Below, piece after piece: positions 31,120 through 39,957 of a stretch of DNA of 64,000 bases (position 1 is the first letter of the stretch; every line of letters starts with the position of its first letter). Below the pieces are notes generated by a model. That model saw nothing but the letters and a program-made list of their open reading frames with translations, made no database searches and had not been told where the DNA came from. A program made the position numbers and the translations under genes. Origin of the DNA: Verrucomicrobiales bacterium (GTDB lineage Bacteria; Verrucomicrobiota; Verrucomicrobiia; Limisphaerales; UBA9464); assembly GCA_027488845.1 (NCBI GenBank), contig JAIYBC010000030.1, positions 62,001 through 126,000 on the forward strand, in the 5' to 3' direction.

Positions 31120-31236
31120 CGCCTGACGCCTGACGCCCGACGCCTGACGCCTGACGCCTGACGCCCGACGCCTGACGCCTGACGCCTGACGCCCGACGCC
31201 TGACGCCTGACGCCTGACGCCTGACGCCTGACGCCC
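31104..31236 (+). repeat. Heptamer array, 19 perfect units of GACGCCY with 28-bp higher-order pattern
   Basis: Nineteen contiguous 7-bp units GACGCC(C/T). The last base of each unit runs C TTT C TTT C TTT C TTTTT C, so a 28-bp super-repeat (one C unit plus three T units) is evident over the first 16. Each T unit joined to the next gives TGA, and because 7 is not a multiple of 3 the array stops all three plus-strand frames. It contains the TfoX-like stop codon and lies between convergent genes. Confidence 0.97.
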
Positions 31237-31266
31237 GCCGCCCTCTCCGCTCCCTGCTCCCTGCCC

Positions 31267-33027
31267 TCAGAGCCGCGGCGGCGCCGGGACGAGTGGCTCC
31301 GCGAACGGCAGGACGCCCTTCACCTTCACCCGCCGCTTCCAGAGCTTGTTGCCGGCCGTCACATAGAGTTCGTCCCGATTGCGGCCGCCGAGGCAGACGT
31401 CGGAGATCCAGCCGTCGCGCTCCGGACGCGACAGGATCCCGTTCACCCGTCCCGCCTGGTCGCAATACTGCACGCCCATCGGCGTCGCCACGTAGAGTCG
31501 CCCGTCCGTGTCCACGCACATCCCGTCCGCGCCGCTCCCGCGCGGATCGTCCTCGAGGTGCAGGTGGAAGTACGGCTGCCGCGCGGCCAGCGTGCCGTCG
31601 AGGCCGATCTGGAAGCTGTAGACGAACTGCCCGACCATGTCCGAGACGTAGAGCAGCCCCTGGTCGGGCGAAAGGCAGATCCCGTTGGGGAACTCGATGC
31701 CGGTGTCGAGCACCGTGACCTTGCCCGACGCGTCCATGGACTTCACCGAACGGGTGCTCGGGTCCGTGAAGTACGCGATGCCCGAGTGGGCCACCACGAT
31801 GTCCTTCGAGACGCCGTCGCCCGCGAGGATGCTCTCGGTGTCCGGGCCGGTCTGCAGCGCGATGCGGCGCGCCTGCGGTTGCGTGGCGACGATCCTTCCG
31901 TCCGCGCGCACCGCCAGCGACTGGGCGCCGTTCGAGGCGCCCCGTGACTGCGCCACCGCCCCGTCCGTCCCGACCCGGTAGGTGCGGTTGTTCTCGAAGT
32001 CGGCGAAGTGGACGACGCCCGTCGCGTCGACGGCCAATCCGCCCGGGAATCCGTAGCCCTGTCCCATCAGCTGCCAGCCTTCGCCCGGGATGAGCACGTC
32101 CTTGGCGATGGGCTGCCGGTCCGAGGACCCGGCGCGGACCGGTGCGGGATGGTCCTTCCACAGCCAGCGGAGGGCGTCGGGCAGGATGCTGCCGCCGTGC
32201 TTGCCGTCGTGGCCGCCGGTACCCCAGACCTTCTCCACCTCGTAGCCGGCGAACTGCAGGGCGCTGTACATGTCCTGGTTCGCGATCCACCAGTTGCCGC
32301 CGTAGATGTTCTGGTCGTTGTAGCCGTCCTGCAGGAACACCCGGATCGGCCGCGGCTCGAACTTGCGGACGAGCGTCGGGTAGTCGTTGCCGCCCCGCAG
32401 GCCGACGTAGGTTCCGATGGTGCTGAAGACGCGGCGGAACAGGTCGGGGCGCTCCCAGGCGGCGGTGAAGGCCGCGATCGCACCGCTCGACGCGCCGCCG
32501 ATGGCGCGGCCGTTCGGGTCGGGGGTGATGAGGTACGACTTCTGCACCTCGGGAAGGAGTTCCTCCGCGAGGAAACGCGCGTAGCGGTCCCCGAGGCCGT
32601 CGTACTCGTGGCTCCGGTTGAAGCGTGGGAGCGCATTGGTCCCGCGCACGGAAGGCACCACGCCCGGGTTGACGAAGACGCCGAGGGTCACCGGCATCTC
32701 GCCACGGGCGATGAGGTTGTCGAACACCACGGGCACCCGCCATTGGCCGTTGGTGGACACGTAGCCGCCGCCGTCCTGGAAGACCATCAGGCAGGCCGGC
32801 TTCGATCCGTCGTACTGCTTCGGCACATACACCCAGTAGTCGCGGACCGTGCCGGGGAAGACGCTGTCCGAACCGGCGACGAAGGCGTGGCGCGTGACGG
32901 TTCCGTGAGGCACCTCCGGTCGGTACTGCGAGTCGGGGCCGAGCTGGTAGTCGTTGTCCGCGGACAAGGCCCGGGGCAGGGAGGCCGCGACGAGGACCAG
33001 CGTGAGCAGGAGGCGGGCGACGTGCAT
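31267..33027 (-). CDS. Secreted esterase fused to SMP-30/gluconolactonase-like beta-propeller
   Basis: Predicted 586 aa with a signal peptide (LLLTLVLVAASLPRALSA). Residues about 40-300 form an esterase-D/enterochelin-esterase-like alpha/beta hydrolase: RDYWVYVPKQYDG, LMVFQDGGGYV, GVFVNPGVVP, and the nucleophile elbow GGASSGAIAAF with Ser near 179; DGYNDQNIYGGNWW and GGHDGKHGGSILPDAL may give the acid and His. Residues about 310-580 are an SMP-30/gluconolactonase propeller (GYGFPGGLAVDATGVVHFAD, FPNGICLSPDQGLLYVSDM, GADGMCVDTDGRLYVAT). The esterase part is exported and may act on sugar esters; coupling with a lactonase-like propeller suggests serial attack on an acylated sugar acid, which is inference. 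Divergent from the M28 fusion gene. Confidence 0.9.
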   Translation of the reverse strand: MHVARLLLTLVLVAASLPRALSADNDYQLGPDSQYRPEVPHGTVTRHAFVAGSDSVFPGTVRDYWVYVPKQYDGSKPACLMVFQDGGGYVSTNGQWRVPVVFDNLIARGEMPVTLGVFVNPGVVPSVRGTNALPRFNRSHEYDGLGDRYARFLAEELLPEVQKSYLITPDPNGRAIGGASSGAIAAFTAAWERPDLFRRVFSTIGTYVGLRGGNDYPTLVRKFEPRPIRVFLQDGYNDQNIYGGNWWIANQDMYSALQFAGYEVEKVWGTGGHDGKHGGSILPDALRWLWKDHPAPVRAGSSDRQPIAKDVLIPGEGWQLMGQGYGFPGGLAVDATGVVHFADFENNRTYRVGTDGAVAQSRGASNGAQSLAVRADGRIVATQPQARRIALQTGPDTESILAGDGVSKDIVVAHSGIAYFTDPSTRSVKSMDASGKVTVLDTGIEFPNGICLSPDQGLLYVSDMVGQFVYSFQIGLDGTLAARQPYFHLHLEDDPRGSGADGMCVDTDGRLYVATPMGVQYCDQAGRVNGILSRPERDGWISDVCLGGRNRDELYVTAGNKLWKRRVKVKGVLPFAEPLVPAPPRL

Positions 33028-33131
33028 GGCGCTAGTAGAGGGGGCGGTTGGCGCCGGGACAACCCGGATCCGGAACGCATCCGCGGCTTCCCCCTTGGTC
33101 CCGGGACGCCGGCCCTGTCAGGATGATGTCC

Positions 33132-35072
33132 ATGACGCGCCTGCTCGTCTTCGGATTCCTCCTGGCCGCCCTGCTGCCGACCCGCATGTGCGCGGAGTGG
33201 AAGCCGCTCTTCGACGGCGGTTCGTTGAAGGGCTGGACCCCGACTCCCTTCGGCGGCGCGGGCGAGGTCGAGGTGAAGGACGGCCAACTGGTGCTGAACC
33301 AGGGCATCCTCACCGGCATCACCTGGACCAACTCGTTCCCGACGAACGGATACGAGATCGAACTCGAGGCTCGGCGGGTGCTCGGCATCGACTTCTTCTG
33401 CGGTCTCACCTTCCCGGTGGACGACACCCACCTGACCCTCGTGCTGGGTGGCTGGGGCGGTTCCGTGGTCGGCTTGTCCAACATCGACGGCGAGTCGGCG
33501 AACCAGAACGAGACGACCAGCCTGCACCGGTTCGAGAGCGGACGCTGGTACGGGGTCCGGCTCCGGGTCGCCTCCACCAACATCTCCGTGTGGCTCGACC
33601 GGGAGAAGGTGGTCGATTTCGATCCGCGCGGTCGCAAGCTCGCCCTGCGCGTCGGCGAGATCGAGCTGAACAAGCCCCTCGGCGTGGCCACCTGGAGCAC
33701 CTCCGGGGCGCTCAGGAACTTCCGTTGGCGACCCCTTGCCGAGGCCGCCGCCGCGACCACCCGGTCTGGTGCCGCGCTTCCGGCCGACACGCGGGCGGCG
33801 ATGGAATCGCTGGTCCGCGCCGCGACGAATTCCCACGCCGCCTGGGACCGCCTGGCCGAGCTGTGCGACACCTTCGGCCCGCGTCCGACCGGTTCGACCA
33901 ACCTCGAGTCCGCGCTCGACTGGATCATGGCCCGGATGAAGGACGACGGCCTGGAGAACGTCCGCGGGGAGCCCGTGAAGGTCCCGCACTGGGTCCGCGG
34001 GGAGGAATCCGCCGAGATGCTCACGCCCCGGCTGGAACGGCTGCCGGTGTTGGGCCTCGGGGGAACCATCGCCACGCCGACCGGGGGTGTCACCGCCGAG
34101 GTCCTCGTGGTGACGAACTTCACCGAACTCACCAACCGCGCCGCCGAGGCCCGCGGCCGCATCGTCCTCTTCAACGCCCCGTTCACCCGCTATGGCGAGA
34201 CGGTCCGGTACCGCTGGGCCGGGGCCACGGAAGCCGCGAAGGCGGGCGCCGTCGCCAGCCTCGTCCGCAGCGTGGGCGACTATTCCCTCCGCACGCCCCA
34301 CACCGGCGCCATGGGCTACGACACCAACGTGGCCAGGATTCCCCACGCCGCGTTGGCGTCCGAGGACGCCTCCCGCATCGGACGCTTCGTCGCCCGGGGA
34401 CAGAAGGTGACCCTGCGCCTGAGCCTGGGCGCCCGGACGCTGCCCGAGGCCGACGGCCGGAACGTCGTGGCCGAGATCCGTGGCCGGGAGCATCCGGAGG
34501 AGATCGTGGTCGTGGGCGGGCACATCGATTCGTGGGACGTGGGCCAGGGCGCGCAGGACGACGGCGGCGGGTGTGTCGCCGCCTGGGAGGCGCTGCGGCT
34601 GATGAAGAAGCTCGGGCTGCGGCCGCGTCGGACCGTCCGCTGCGTGCTGTGGACCGGCGAGGAGAACTCCGGCGGCGGCGGCCGCGCCTACCGTGACGCG
34701 CACCTCGACGAGCTGGACCGCCACGTCCTCGCGATCGAGAGCGACAACGGCACGTTCCGTCCCGTGGGTTTCGGCTTCGTCGGCAGCGATGCCGCCCGCG
34801 GCCTCCTGCGGCCGGTGCATGAATTCCTCGGTTCGGCCCTGGACGCGGGCAAGGCGGACAACGCCGGCATCGAGGCCGACACCTCGCACCTGCTGCAGAA
34901 GGGCGTTCCGATCATGGCGCTCCATGTGCCGGACGGACGCTACTTCCGCTACCACCACACCGAGGCCGACACCGTCGACGCGGTGGATCCCGACGACCTG
35001 GCCCGCTGTTCCGCGGCCCTCGCGGCGATGGTCTACGCGGTGGCCGACATGCCGGAGCGGCTGCCGAGGTGA
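33132..35072 (+). CDS. DUF1080 domain fused to M28 family zinc peptidase
   Basis: Predicted 646 aa from ATG 33132, which has AGGA 8 bases upstream; ATGs at 33123 and 33126 are alternatives. Signal peptide TRLLVFGFLLAALLPTRMCA. A DUF1080-like beta-sandwich comes first (WKPLFDGGSLKGWTP through LRNFRWRPL, about 22-200). A complete M28 aminopeptidase domain follows (about 225-640) with its zinc ligands visible: GGHIDSW (His ~464), QDDGGG (Asp ~475), WTGEEN (Glu catalytic/ligand ~507), ESDNG (Asp ~536) and YHHTEAD (His ~609), plus an inserted PA-like segment. It is exported. DUF1080 domains commonly bind or act on sugars, so this may be a peptidase for glycosylated or cell-surface substrates; that is inference. 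Confidence 0.9.
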   Translation: MTRLLVFGFLLAALLPTRMCAEWKPLFDGGSLKGWTPTPFGGAGEVEVKDGQLVLNQGILTGITWTNSFPTNGYEIELEARRVLGIDFFCGLTFPVDDTHLTLVLGGWGGSVVGLSNIDGESANQNETTSLHRFESGRWYGVRLRVASTNISVWLDREKVVDFDPRGRKLALRVGEIELNKPLGVATWSTSGALRNFRWRPLAEAAAATTRSGAALPADTRAAMESLVRAATNSHAAWDRLAELCDTFGPRPTGSTNLESALDWIMARMKDDGLENVRGEPVKVPHWVRGEESAEMLTPRLERLPVLGLGGTIATPTGGVTAEVLVVTNFTELTNRAAEARGRIVLFNAPFTRYGETVRYRWAGATEAAKAGAVASLVRSVGDYSLRTPHTGAMGYDTNVARIPHAALASEDASRIGRFVARGQKVTLRLSLGARTLPEADGRNVVAEIRGREHPEEIVVVGGHIDSWDVGQGAQDDGGGCVAAWEALRLMKKLGLRPRRTVRCVLWTGEENSGGGGRAYRDAHLDELDRHVLAIESDNGTFRPVGFGFVGSDAARGLLRPVHEFLGSALDAGKADNAGIEADTSHLLQKGVPIMALHVPDGRYFRYHHTEADTVDAVDPDDLARCSAALAAMVYAVADMPERLPR

Positions 35073-35139
35073 TTGGACACGGGGACGCGGAGGGCGCAGA
35101 GGGGGATGTCGGTTGTTCCTTGCCCGTTGCCCGTTGTCC

Positions 35140-35169
35140 GTAGCCGCGGCTGCCAAGCTGCGCTTCCCC
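35140..35169 (+). repeat. REP-like hairpin with TGCCA loop
   Basis: GTAGCCGCGGCTGCCAAGCTGCG followed by CTTCCCC. Stem GCGGCT/AGCTGC in part, TGCCA centre, and the downstream TTCCCC shared with the copy at 47490. Confidence 0.55.
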
Positions 35170-35222
35170 AACGCCCGGCGCCCGATGCCCGACGCCGTTC
35201 TTTGCTCCCTGCTCCCTGCTCC
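35170..35222 (+). repeat. Degenerate heptamer units (GACGCCY) plus GCTCCCT-family units
   Basis: Units AACGCCC, GGCGCCC, GATGCCC, GACGCCG (35170-35197) are in 7-bp register; then GCTCCCT GCTCCCT GCTCCC (from 35205). This is the same pairing of two 7-bp families as at 31104-31266. Confidence 0.75.
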
Positions 35223-35390
35223 CGCTTCGGGACAAAATACGGTTGTAGATCGGGTTCAAACGTCGCAGGCCGATGCCGATGTACCGATGTCAGCCTTGGA
35301 GGTTTTCGATCGGAGTTGGCAAGACCCCGTAGATGTACGGAGGCGGATGCCGATGAGAATGGCCGGAGGTTGGCTCAAAACGTTCCCGCC

Positions 35391-36080
35391 ATGAACGCAC
35401 GTCTCACTGAATCCTTCCCGGCCTTGCGCCGGATCGCCACCGCCACCGCCACCGTCCTGCTCCTCGCTGGAACGGGCCGGGCCGCCACGTTCAACTTCTC
35501 CGGGGATCTCCAGGCGGGGAACCTCACCGGCAATCCATGGGTGCTGCTGTCCTCCATGTGGGGAAGCATCGAGACCGGCGGCGGCACGGGAACCTCCCAG
35601 TCCGGATTCGCCTACTTCAATACCCACGACATCAGCCAGCTCACCTTCACCTTTGGCGATCTCGAGTTGAGCAGCTTCGCCAGCCCGGGTCCCGGCACCC
35701 CAGGATTCGAGAGGTACACGGACACCGACGGCAGCTCGGTGCCCTTCACCATCCGCCATGCCGGCACCACCGTCGCGACCGGGACGTCGGTCTATCTCTA
35801 CGACGAGGTCGAACACTCGAACGACGTCACCGCGGTGGGCACGGGGCAGGTGATCCTGACGGCGCCGGGTTCGGATCCGACCTTCTTCAACGAGATCATG
35901 GCGCTGACCGGCAACACCGGTCAGCTGGACCTGGTGTTGACCGGATTCTTCCCGGTCAACGACCGGGGACTCTTCGCCACCACCGGCACGTTCACCGCGG
36001 TCCCGGAACCCGGCGAGTACGCGGCGCTTGGCGCCCTCGGCATGGCCGGATTCGCGCTCTGGCGCCGCCGTCGCCAGTAG
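35391..36080 (+). CDS. PEP-CTERM sorting-signal surface protein
   Basis: Predicted 229 aa. Signal peptide (RRIATATATVLLLAGTGRAA), then a beta-rich, Gly/Thr/Asn-rich mature domain with no known catalytic motif. The C-terminus shows the tripartite PEP-CTERM signal: VPEPGEY, a hydrophobic helix (AALGALGMAGFALW), and a basic RRRRQ tail. Such proteins are cleaved and attached or exported by an exosortase and are linked to extracellular polysaccharide. No exosortase gene is in this window, but an EpsI-type protein is encoded at 47628. Start ATG at 35391 is chosen by the signal peptide; the frame is open upstream without homology. Confidence 0.9.
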   Translation: MNARLTESFPALRRIATATATVLLLAGTGRAATFNFSGDLQAGNLTGNPWVLLSSMWGSIETGGGTGTSQSGFAYFNTHDISQLTFTFGDLELSSFASPGPGTPGFERYTDTDGSSVPFTIRHAGTTVATGTSVYLYDEVEHSNDVTAVGTGQVILTAPGSDPTFFNEIMALTGNTGQLDLVLTGFFPVNDRGLFATTGTFTAVPEPGEYAALGALGMAGFALWRRRRQ

Positions 36081-36187
36081 GATTCACGCGCTGGGGAAAC
36101 GTCTCCCGATGGGCACCGTCCAGCCCGTCGGGAGACCCCTGTTTTCCATGCGAGGTCCGGCCGGATGCCGATCCGGCTCCGGATGGC

Positions 36188-38383
36188 TCAGGGCGTGCCG
36201 GGGACCACGCGGTAGAAGCGCGCCCCCGAAACGGGAGCGGTATCGAGCAGTTCCGTCGATCCTGTCGAAAGGACCTGGGTGACGACGTCGGTCCAGGTGC
36301 CCAGGTCCGACGAACGCTGCAGCTTCGCCCTTTGGCCGGCGGCCCCTTCGACCCGGATACGGAAGCCTTCCGCGGCCTGGCCGAGGGCGGCGATGCGCAC
36401 GGTGGTCGGCTGGCTCGCGATGGCGGTGCCGAAGGTCTCCAGCCGGCAGGTGCGCAACGTGCCGTCCGCCGCGCCGGTGCCCCGGATGCGCAGACGCCAG
36501 ACGCCGCGGGCGTTCTCACCCCATTGGAAGGTCGAGCCGAAGCGGTGGGAGAGGTCGGCCGTGGGATCGGCGTGCGGCTCGAACAGCCGGCTGACCGTTC
36601 CCGAGGGGGACACGAGTTCGATGGCCAGCTCGCCGCGGCTGGGATGGGACAGTTCGACCTGCAGGGTCGCATGTTCCACCCGCAGGTCCTGCGTGATCGG
36701 AAGGGTCTGTTCCAGCACACCGCCGGAGGGAATCGGAACCAGGTCTTCGGTGAGCTTCGCGGCCGAAGCGGAGATCCGGGCGCCGAGCCGGGGCCAGCCG
36801 ACCGACATCCGGACCGCCTCGCCGGCGTCGATGCGGCCGGCGCCGAATTCGTGGTTGAAGCGGAGACCGGCCGCGTTGGTGAACCAGCCCGGGTTGGCGG
36901 GGTCGGTCTTGGCCGCGGAGCGGATCAGGATCTCCTGCACGTCGCGCCAACCGAGTTCCGGGTTGGCCTGCAGCATCAGCGCGATCACGCCCGAGACCAG
37001 CGGGGCGGCGGAGGAGGTGCCGTTGAAGGTCGAGGTGTAGTCGACGTCGGTCAGGTCGGTCGCGACGTCGGCGCGATTGTAGCCGCGGTCGCCGAGAAGG
37101 TCGGTGGTGAGGGAACCGGGACTCCGGGCACCGTCGTTGCCGGAAGGGGCCGAGACCACCAGGCAGGCGCCCGGCTCGCTGTAGTCGGCCCGGCGACCCA
37201 GGTCGTTGAGCGCGCCGACCGCGATCGTGCCCGGGGCGTTCGCATAGCCGTCGTTGTTGGCGTTGTCGGAGGCGTTGCCGCCGTTGCCCGCCGACCACAC
37301 GTAGATGGTTCCGCGCCCACCGCGGCCCTGCCTCAGCCCGGCGTCGATCGCCGCCTCGGCCAGCGGCCCCGGGGCGTTGACGGTCTTGCCGTCGTCCGCC
37401 GCGCCCCACGAGTTGTTGCTCACGTGGACGATGTCCAGGCGGTGGCCCAGCGCCTGGGCCTCCTGGTCGTCGCCGGCGTTCCCACCGATCAGCCGGATCG
37501 GCACCAGGCGTGCGCGGTAGGCGGCGCCGGCCACACCGACGCCGTTGTTGCCCGTCGCCGCGGCGACACCGGCCACGGCGGTCCCGTGTGAGTCCGCCTT
37601 CGGGTTGCCTTCATCGTTGGGTCCGGCATCCCCCTCCGGTTCCGGCGACGCGTCGTTGTCCCGGTAGTCGAAGCCGGAGTTCGGCACGATCCGGTCGGCG
37701 AGGTCGGGGTGGGTCGTCTCCACGCCGTCGTCCACCACGGAGAGGGTCACACCCGTTCCGTCGCGGCCGGAATCCCAGGCCGGCAGGAGGTTGGCGTCCG
37801 CGCCGGCCGTGCCGCCGGACTGGCCCGTGTTGCGCAGGGTCCACTGCTGGGGGAACAAGGGGTCGTTGGGCACGGCCCTGCGGTGGAGAAGCCGGTCGAG
37901 GATGACGTCCGCGCGCACGACGGCATCCTGGCCGCGGAGACGATCCGCCAAGGCCAGTCCCGACGATTCCTTCGCATGGAAGACCACCCTGCGCGGGGCG
38001 AAGGACAGCCGTTCGAAACGGGCGGCTCCCACGGCCTCCGACAACGCGGCGGCATCGGACCCTTCGCGGAGTTCCGCCGAGACGCGTCGCGTGAGGATCC
38101 TGCGGCGATCCGGGGTCCGCGGTCCCGTCGAGGGATACAGCACCACCTGCAGTTTCGCGTCTTGGGGGATGGCGTGGGAAGCACGCCGACGGGCGTCCAG
38201 CTTCAGGACGCGGTCGAGGCCCTTTCCGGCGAGATGCACCTCGTCGGTGGCGATGACGAAGTCCGCGGTGGTGGCGCCATCGCGGAGGCGGAGGGAGTCG
38301 TCGCCGTTGAGGGCGAGGGCGAAGGTCGTCAGGAACCACCATTTGGGAAGCCGCATGCGAAGACGCTGCGTCCGGTTGGGCAT
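36188..38383 (-). CDS. Subtilisin-like (S8) serine protease with P-domain
   Basis: Predicted 731 aa from MPNRTQRLRM; ATG at 38356 (MRLPKWWFLTTFAL) would give 722 aa. A signal-like hydrophobic stretch is followed by a propeptide, then the S8 catalytic triad: Asp in SVVDDGVETTHPDL (about 217), His in DSHGTAVAGVAA (about 265) and Ser in NGTSSAAPLVSG (about 456), with the oxyanion Asn in NNSWGA/SAGNGG context. After the catalytic domain comes a proprotein-convertase P-domain (VEHATLQVELSHPSRGELAI, WGENARGVWRLRI) and a C-terminal module (KLQRSSDLGTWTDV..FYRVVPG) that recurs in other secreted proteins of this window. A secreted protease; convergent with the PEP-CTERM gene. Confidence 0.93.
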   Translation of the reverse strand: MPNRTQRLRMRLPKWWFLTTFALALNGDDSLRLRDGATTADFVIATDEVHLAGKGLDRVLKLDARRRASHAIPQDAKLQVVLYPSTGPRTPDRRRILTRRVSAELREGSDAAALSEAVGAARFERLSFAPRRVVFHAKESSGLALADRLRGQDAVVRADVILDRLLHRRAVPNDPLFPQQWTLRNTGQSGGTAGADANLLPAWDSGRDGTGVTLSVVDDGVETTHPDLADRIVPNSGFDYRDNDASPEPEGDAGPNDEGNPKADSHGTAVAGVAAATGNNGVGVAGAAYRARLVPIRLIGGNAGDDQEAQALGHRLDIVHVSNNSWGAADDGKTVNAPGPLAEAAIDAGLRQGRGGRGTIYVWSAGNGGNASDNANNDGYANAPGTIAVGALNDLGRRADYSEPGACLVVSAPSGNDGARSPGSLTTDLLGDRGYNRADVATDLTDVDYTSTFNGTSSAAPLVSGVIALMLQANPELGWRDVQEILIRSAAKTDPANPGWFTNAAGLRFNHEFGAGRIDAGEAVRMSVGWPRLGARISASAAKLTEDLVPIPSGGVLEQTLPITQDLRVEHATLQVELSHPSRGELAIELVSPSGTVSRLFEPHADPTADLSHRFGSTFQWGENARGVWRLRIRGTGAADGTLRTCRLETFGTAIASQPTTVRIAALGQAAEGFRIRVEGAAGQRAKLQRSSDLGTWTDVVTQVLSTGSTELLDTAPVSGARFYRVVPGTP

Positions 38384-38491
38384 GCGAACAAGCTGCTTCT
38401 GCTTTGGGGTCCGTCCGGAGTGCCCACGGTTGTTGTGGCACCCCATGGCGCCTTGGCGCCTTGGCTGGTCTCCGCTCTACTCGGCGCGCCG

Positions 38492-39772
38492 ATGAACATC
38501 CTGGACGAACTGCGTTGGCGTGGACTTTTCGCCGACTGCACCGACACCGAAGCCCTTGCCGCCCGACTGGCCACGGGTCCGACCACGCTCTACTGCGGCT
38601 TCGACCCGACTGCGGACACCCTGCATGTCGGCAATCTCGTCCCGCTTTTCTGCCTGCGACGCTTCCAGCTCGCCGGCCACATCCCCATCGCCCTCGCCGG
38701 CGGGGCCACCGGGATGATCGGCGATCCGAGCGGACGCTCCGCCGAGCGCAACCTGCTCACACCCGAGGTCCTCCAGCACAACATCGCGTCCATCAAGGGC
38801 CAGCTCGCGCGGTTCCTCGATTTCGAGGCGCCGGGCAACCCGGCCCGGCTCGTCGACAACTTCGACTGGTTCTCGCCCATCTCCTACCTCGAGTTCCTGC
38901 GCGATGTCGGCAAGCACTTCACCGTGAACTGGATGGTGGCCAAGGAGTCGGTCCGGGCCCGCATGGAGGACCGCGACAACGGCATCAGCTACACCGAGTT
39001 CAGCTACATGCTGCTCCAGGCCTATGACTTCTACCACCTGCGGAAGGAGCTCTCCTGCGAGCTGCAGATCGGGGCCACGGACCAGTGGGGCAACATCACC
39101 GCCGGTTCCGAGCTGTGCCGACGCAAGCTCGGGGCGACGGTCTGGGGCCTGACCCTGCCGCTTTTGACCAAGGCCGATGGCACCAAGTACGGCAAGAGCG
39201 CCTCCGGTGCCGTCTGGCTGGATCCCAAGCGCACCAGTCCGTACCGCTTCTACCAGTTCTTCGTGCAGAGCGACGACCGGGACGTGGTGAAGCTGTTGAA
39301 GGTGCTCACCTTCCTCCCGCAGGAAGAGATCGCCGCCCTCGAACAGGATCTGGCCGCGAATCCGGGTGCCCGTTCCGCCCACAAGGCCCTGGCCAAGGCG
39401 GTGACCGACCTCGTCCACGGCGAACACGCCACCCAGGAGGCGATCCGCGCCAGCGAGATCCTCTTCGGCGGCGACCTGGCCGGCATCGGCGAGGCCACCT
39501 TCGGCGAGTTGCTCGGCGAGGTTCCCACCCGTCCCCTCGAACCCGCCCGCCTCGAAGGAGCCGGCATTTCCATCACCGAGCTGCTCGTGCACGCCGGCCT
39601 CAGCGGCAGCAAGGGCCAGGCCCGAACGGATGTCCAAGGCGGAGGCGCCTACATGAACAACATCAAGATCGGCGAGGTGCAGCGGATGGTGACGTCCGCC
39701 GACCTGCTCTTCGGGAAGCATCTGCTCCTCCGCAAGGGCAAGCGCAACTACGTCGTCGTCAGCGTGGGCTGA
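38492..39772 (+). CDS. tyrS: Tyrosyl-tRNA synthetase
   Basis: Predicted 426 aa, the usual length for bacterial TyrS. Class I landmarks: LYCGFDPTADTLHVGNLVPL near residue 33 (HVGN is the HIGH equivalent), GGATGMIGDPSGRSAER, SYMLLQAYDFYHL, QIGATDQWGNI near 190, and KYGKSASGAVWLD near 231 (KYGKS is the KMSKS equivalent). A C-terminal S4-like RNA-binding domain is present (ITELLVHAGLSGSKGQARTD..GGAYMNN). It charges tRNA-Tyr in the cytoplasm. Divergent from the subtilase gene. Confidence 0.98.
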   Translation: MNILDELRWRGLFADCTDTEALAARLATGPTTLYCGFDPTADTLHVGNLVPLFCLRRFQLAGHIPIALAGGATGMIGDPSGRSAERNLLTPEVLQHNIASIKGQLARFLDFEAPGNPARLVDNFDWFSPISYLEFLRDVGKHFTVNWMVAKESVRARMEDRDNGISYTEFSYMLLQAYDFYHLRKELSCELQIGATDQWGNITAGSELCRRKLGATVWGLTLPLLTKADGTKYGKSASGAVWLDPKRTSPYRFYQFFVQSDDRDVVKLLKVLTFLPQEEIAALEQDLAANPGARSAHKALAKAVTDLVHGEHATQEAIRASEILFGGDLAGIGEATFGELLGEVPTRPLEPARLEGAGISITELLVHAGLSGSKGQARTDVQGGGAYMNNIKIGEVQRMVTSADLLFGKHLLLRKGKRNYVVVSVG

Positions 39773-39781
39773 GGAACAGCA

Positions 39782-39957
39782 GGGAGCCCAGTAGCAGGGA
39801 GCAGGGAGCCTTTGAGCAGGGAGCGGAGAGCTTGAAGCATCGAGCGGGGAACGGCGCAGGGGCAAAGAGCACAGGGCTTGGAAGACCCGATCTCTGCACT
39901 GAATCAGGCTCCCAGCTCTTCGCTCAAAAGCTCCCTGCTCCCTGCTCCTAGGCTCCC
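39782..39957. repeat. Long inverted repeat of GCTCCCT-family heptamers between convergent genes
   Basis: Left arm 39782-39830 (GGGAGCCCAGTAGCAGGGAG, CAGGGAGCCTTTGAGC..) and right arm 39908-39957 (..GCTCAAAAGCTCCCTGCTCC, CTGCTCCTAGGCTCCC) are imperfect reverse complements, ~48 bp each. The arms are built of 7-bp AGCAGGG-type units. It may act as a two-way terminator for tyrS and the ExoD gene; no T-run was seen. Confidence 0.75.

Noticed and set aside
31104-31236. CRISPR array
   Set aside because: Units are contiguous 7-mers with no spacers and there are no cas genes nearby.
31034-32743. Arg/Ser/Gly repeat protein on the minus strand (RRASGVRRQASG...)
   Set aside because: It is the stop-free reverse reading of the heptamer array joined to a shadow of the esterase gene.
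35310-35335. Sigma-54 type promoter before the PEP-CTERM gene
   Set aside because: TTGGCAAG could be a -24 element, but the expected TTGC at -12 is missing.
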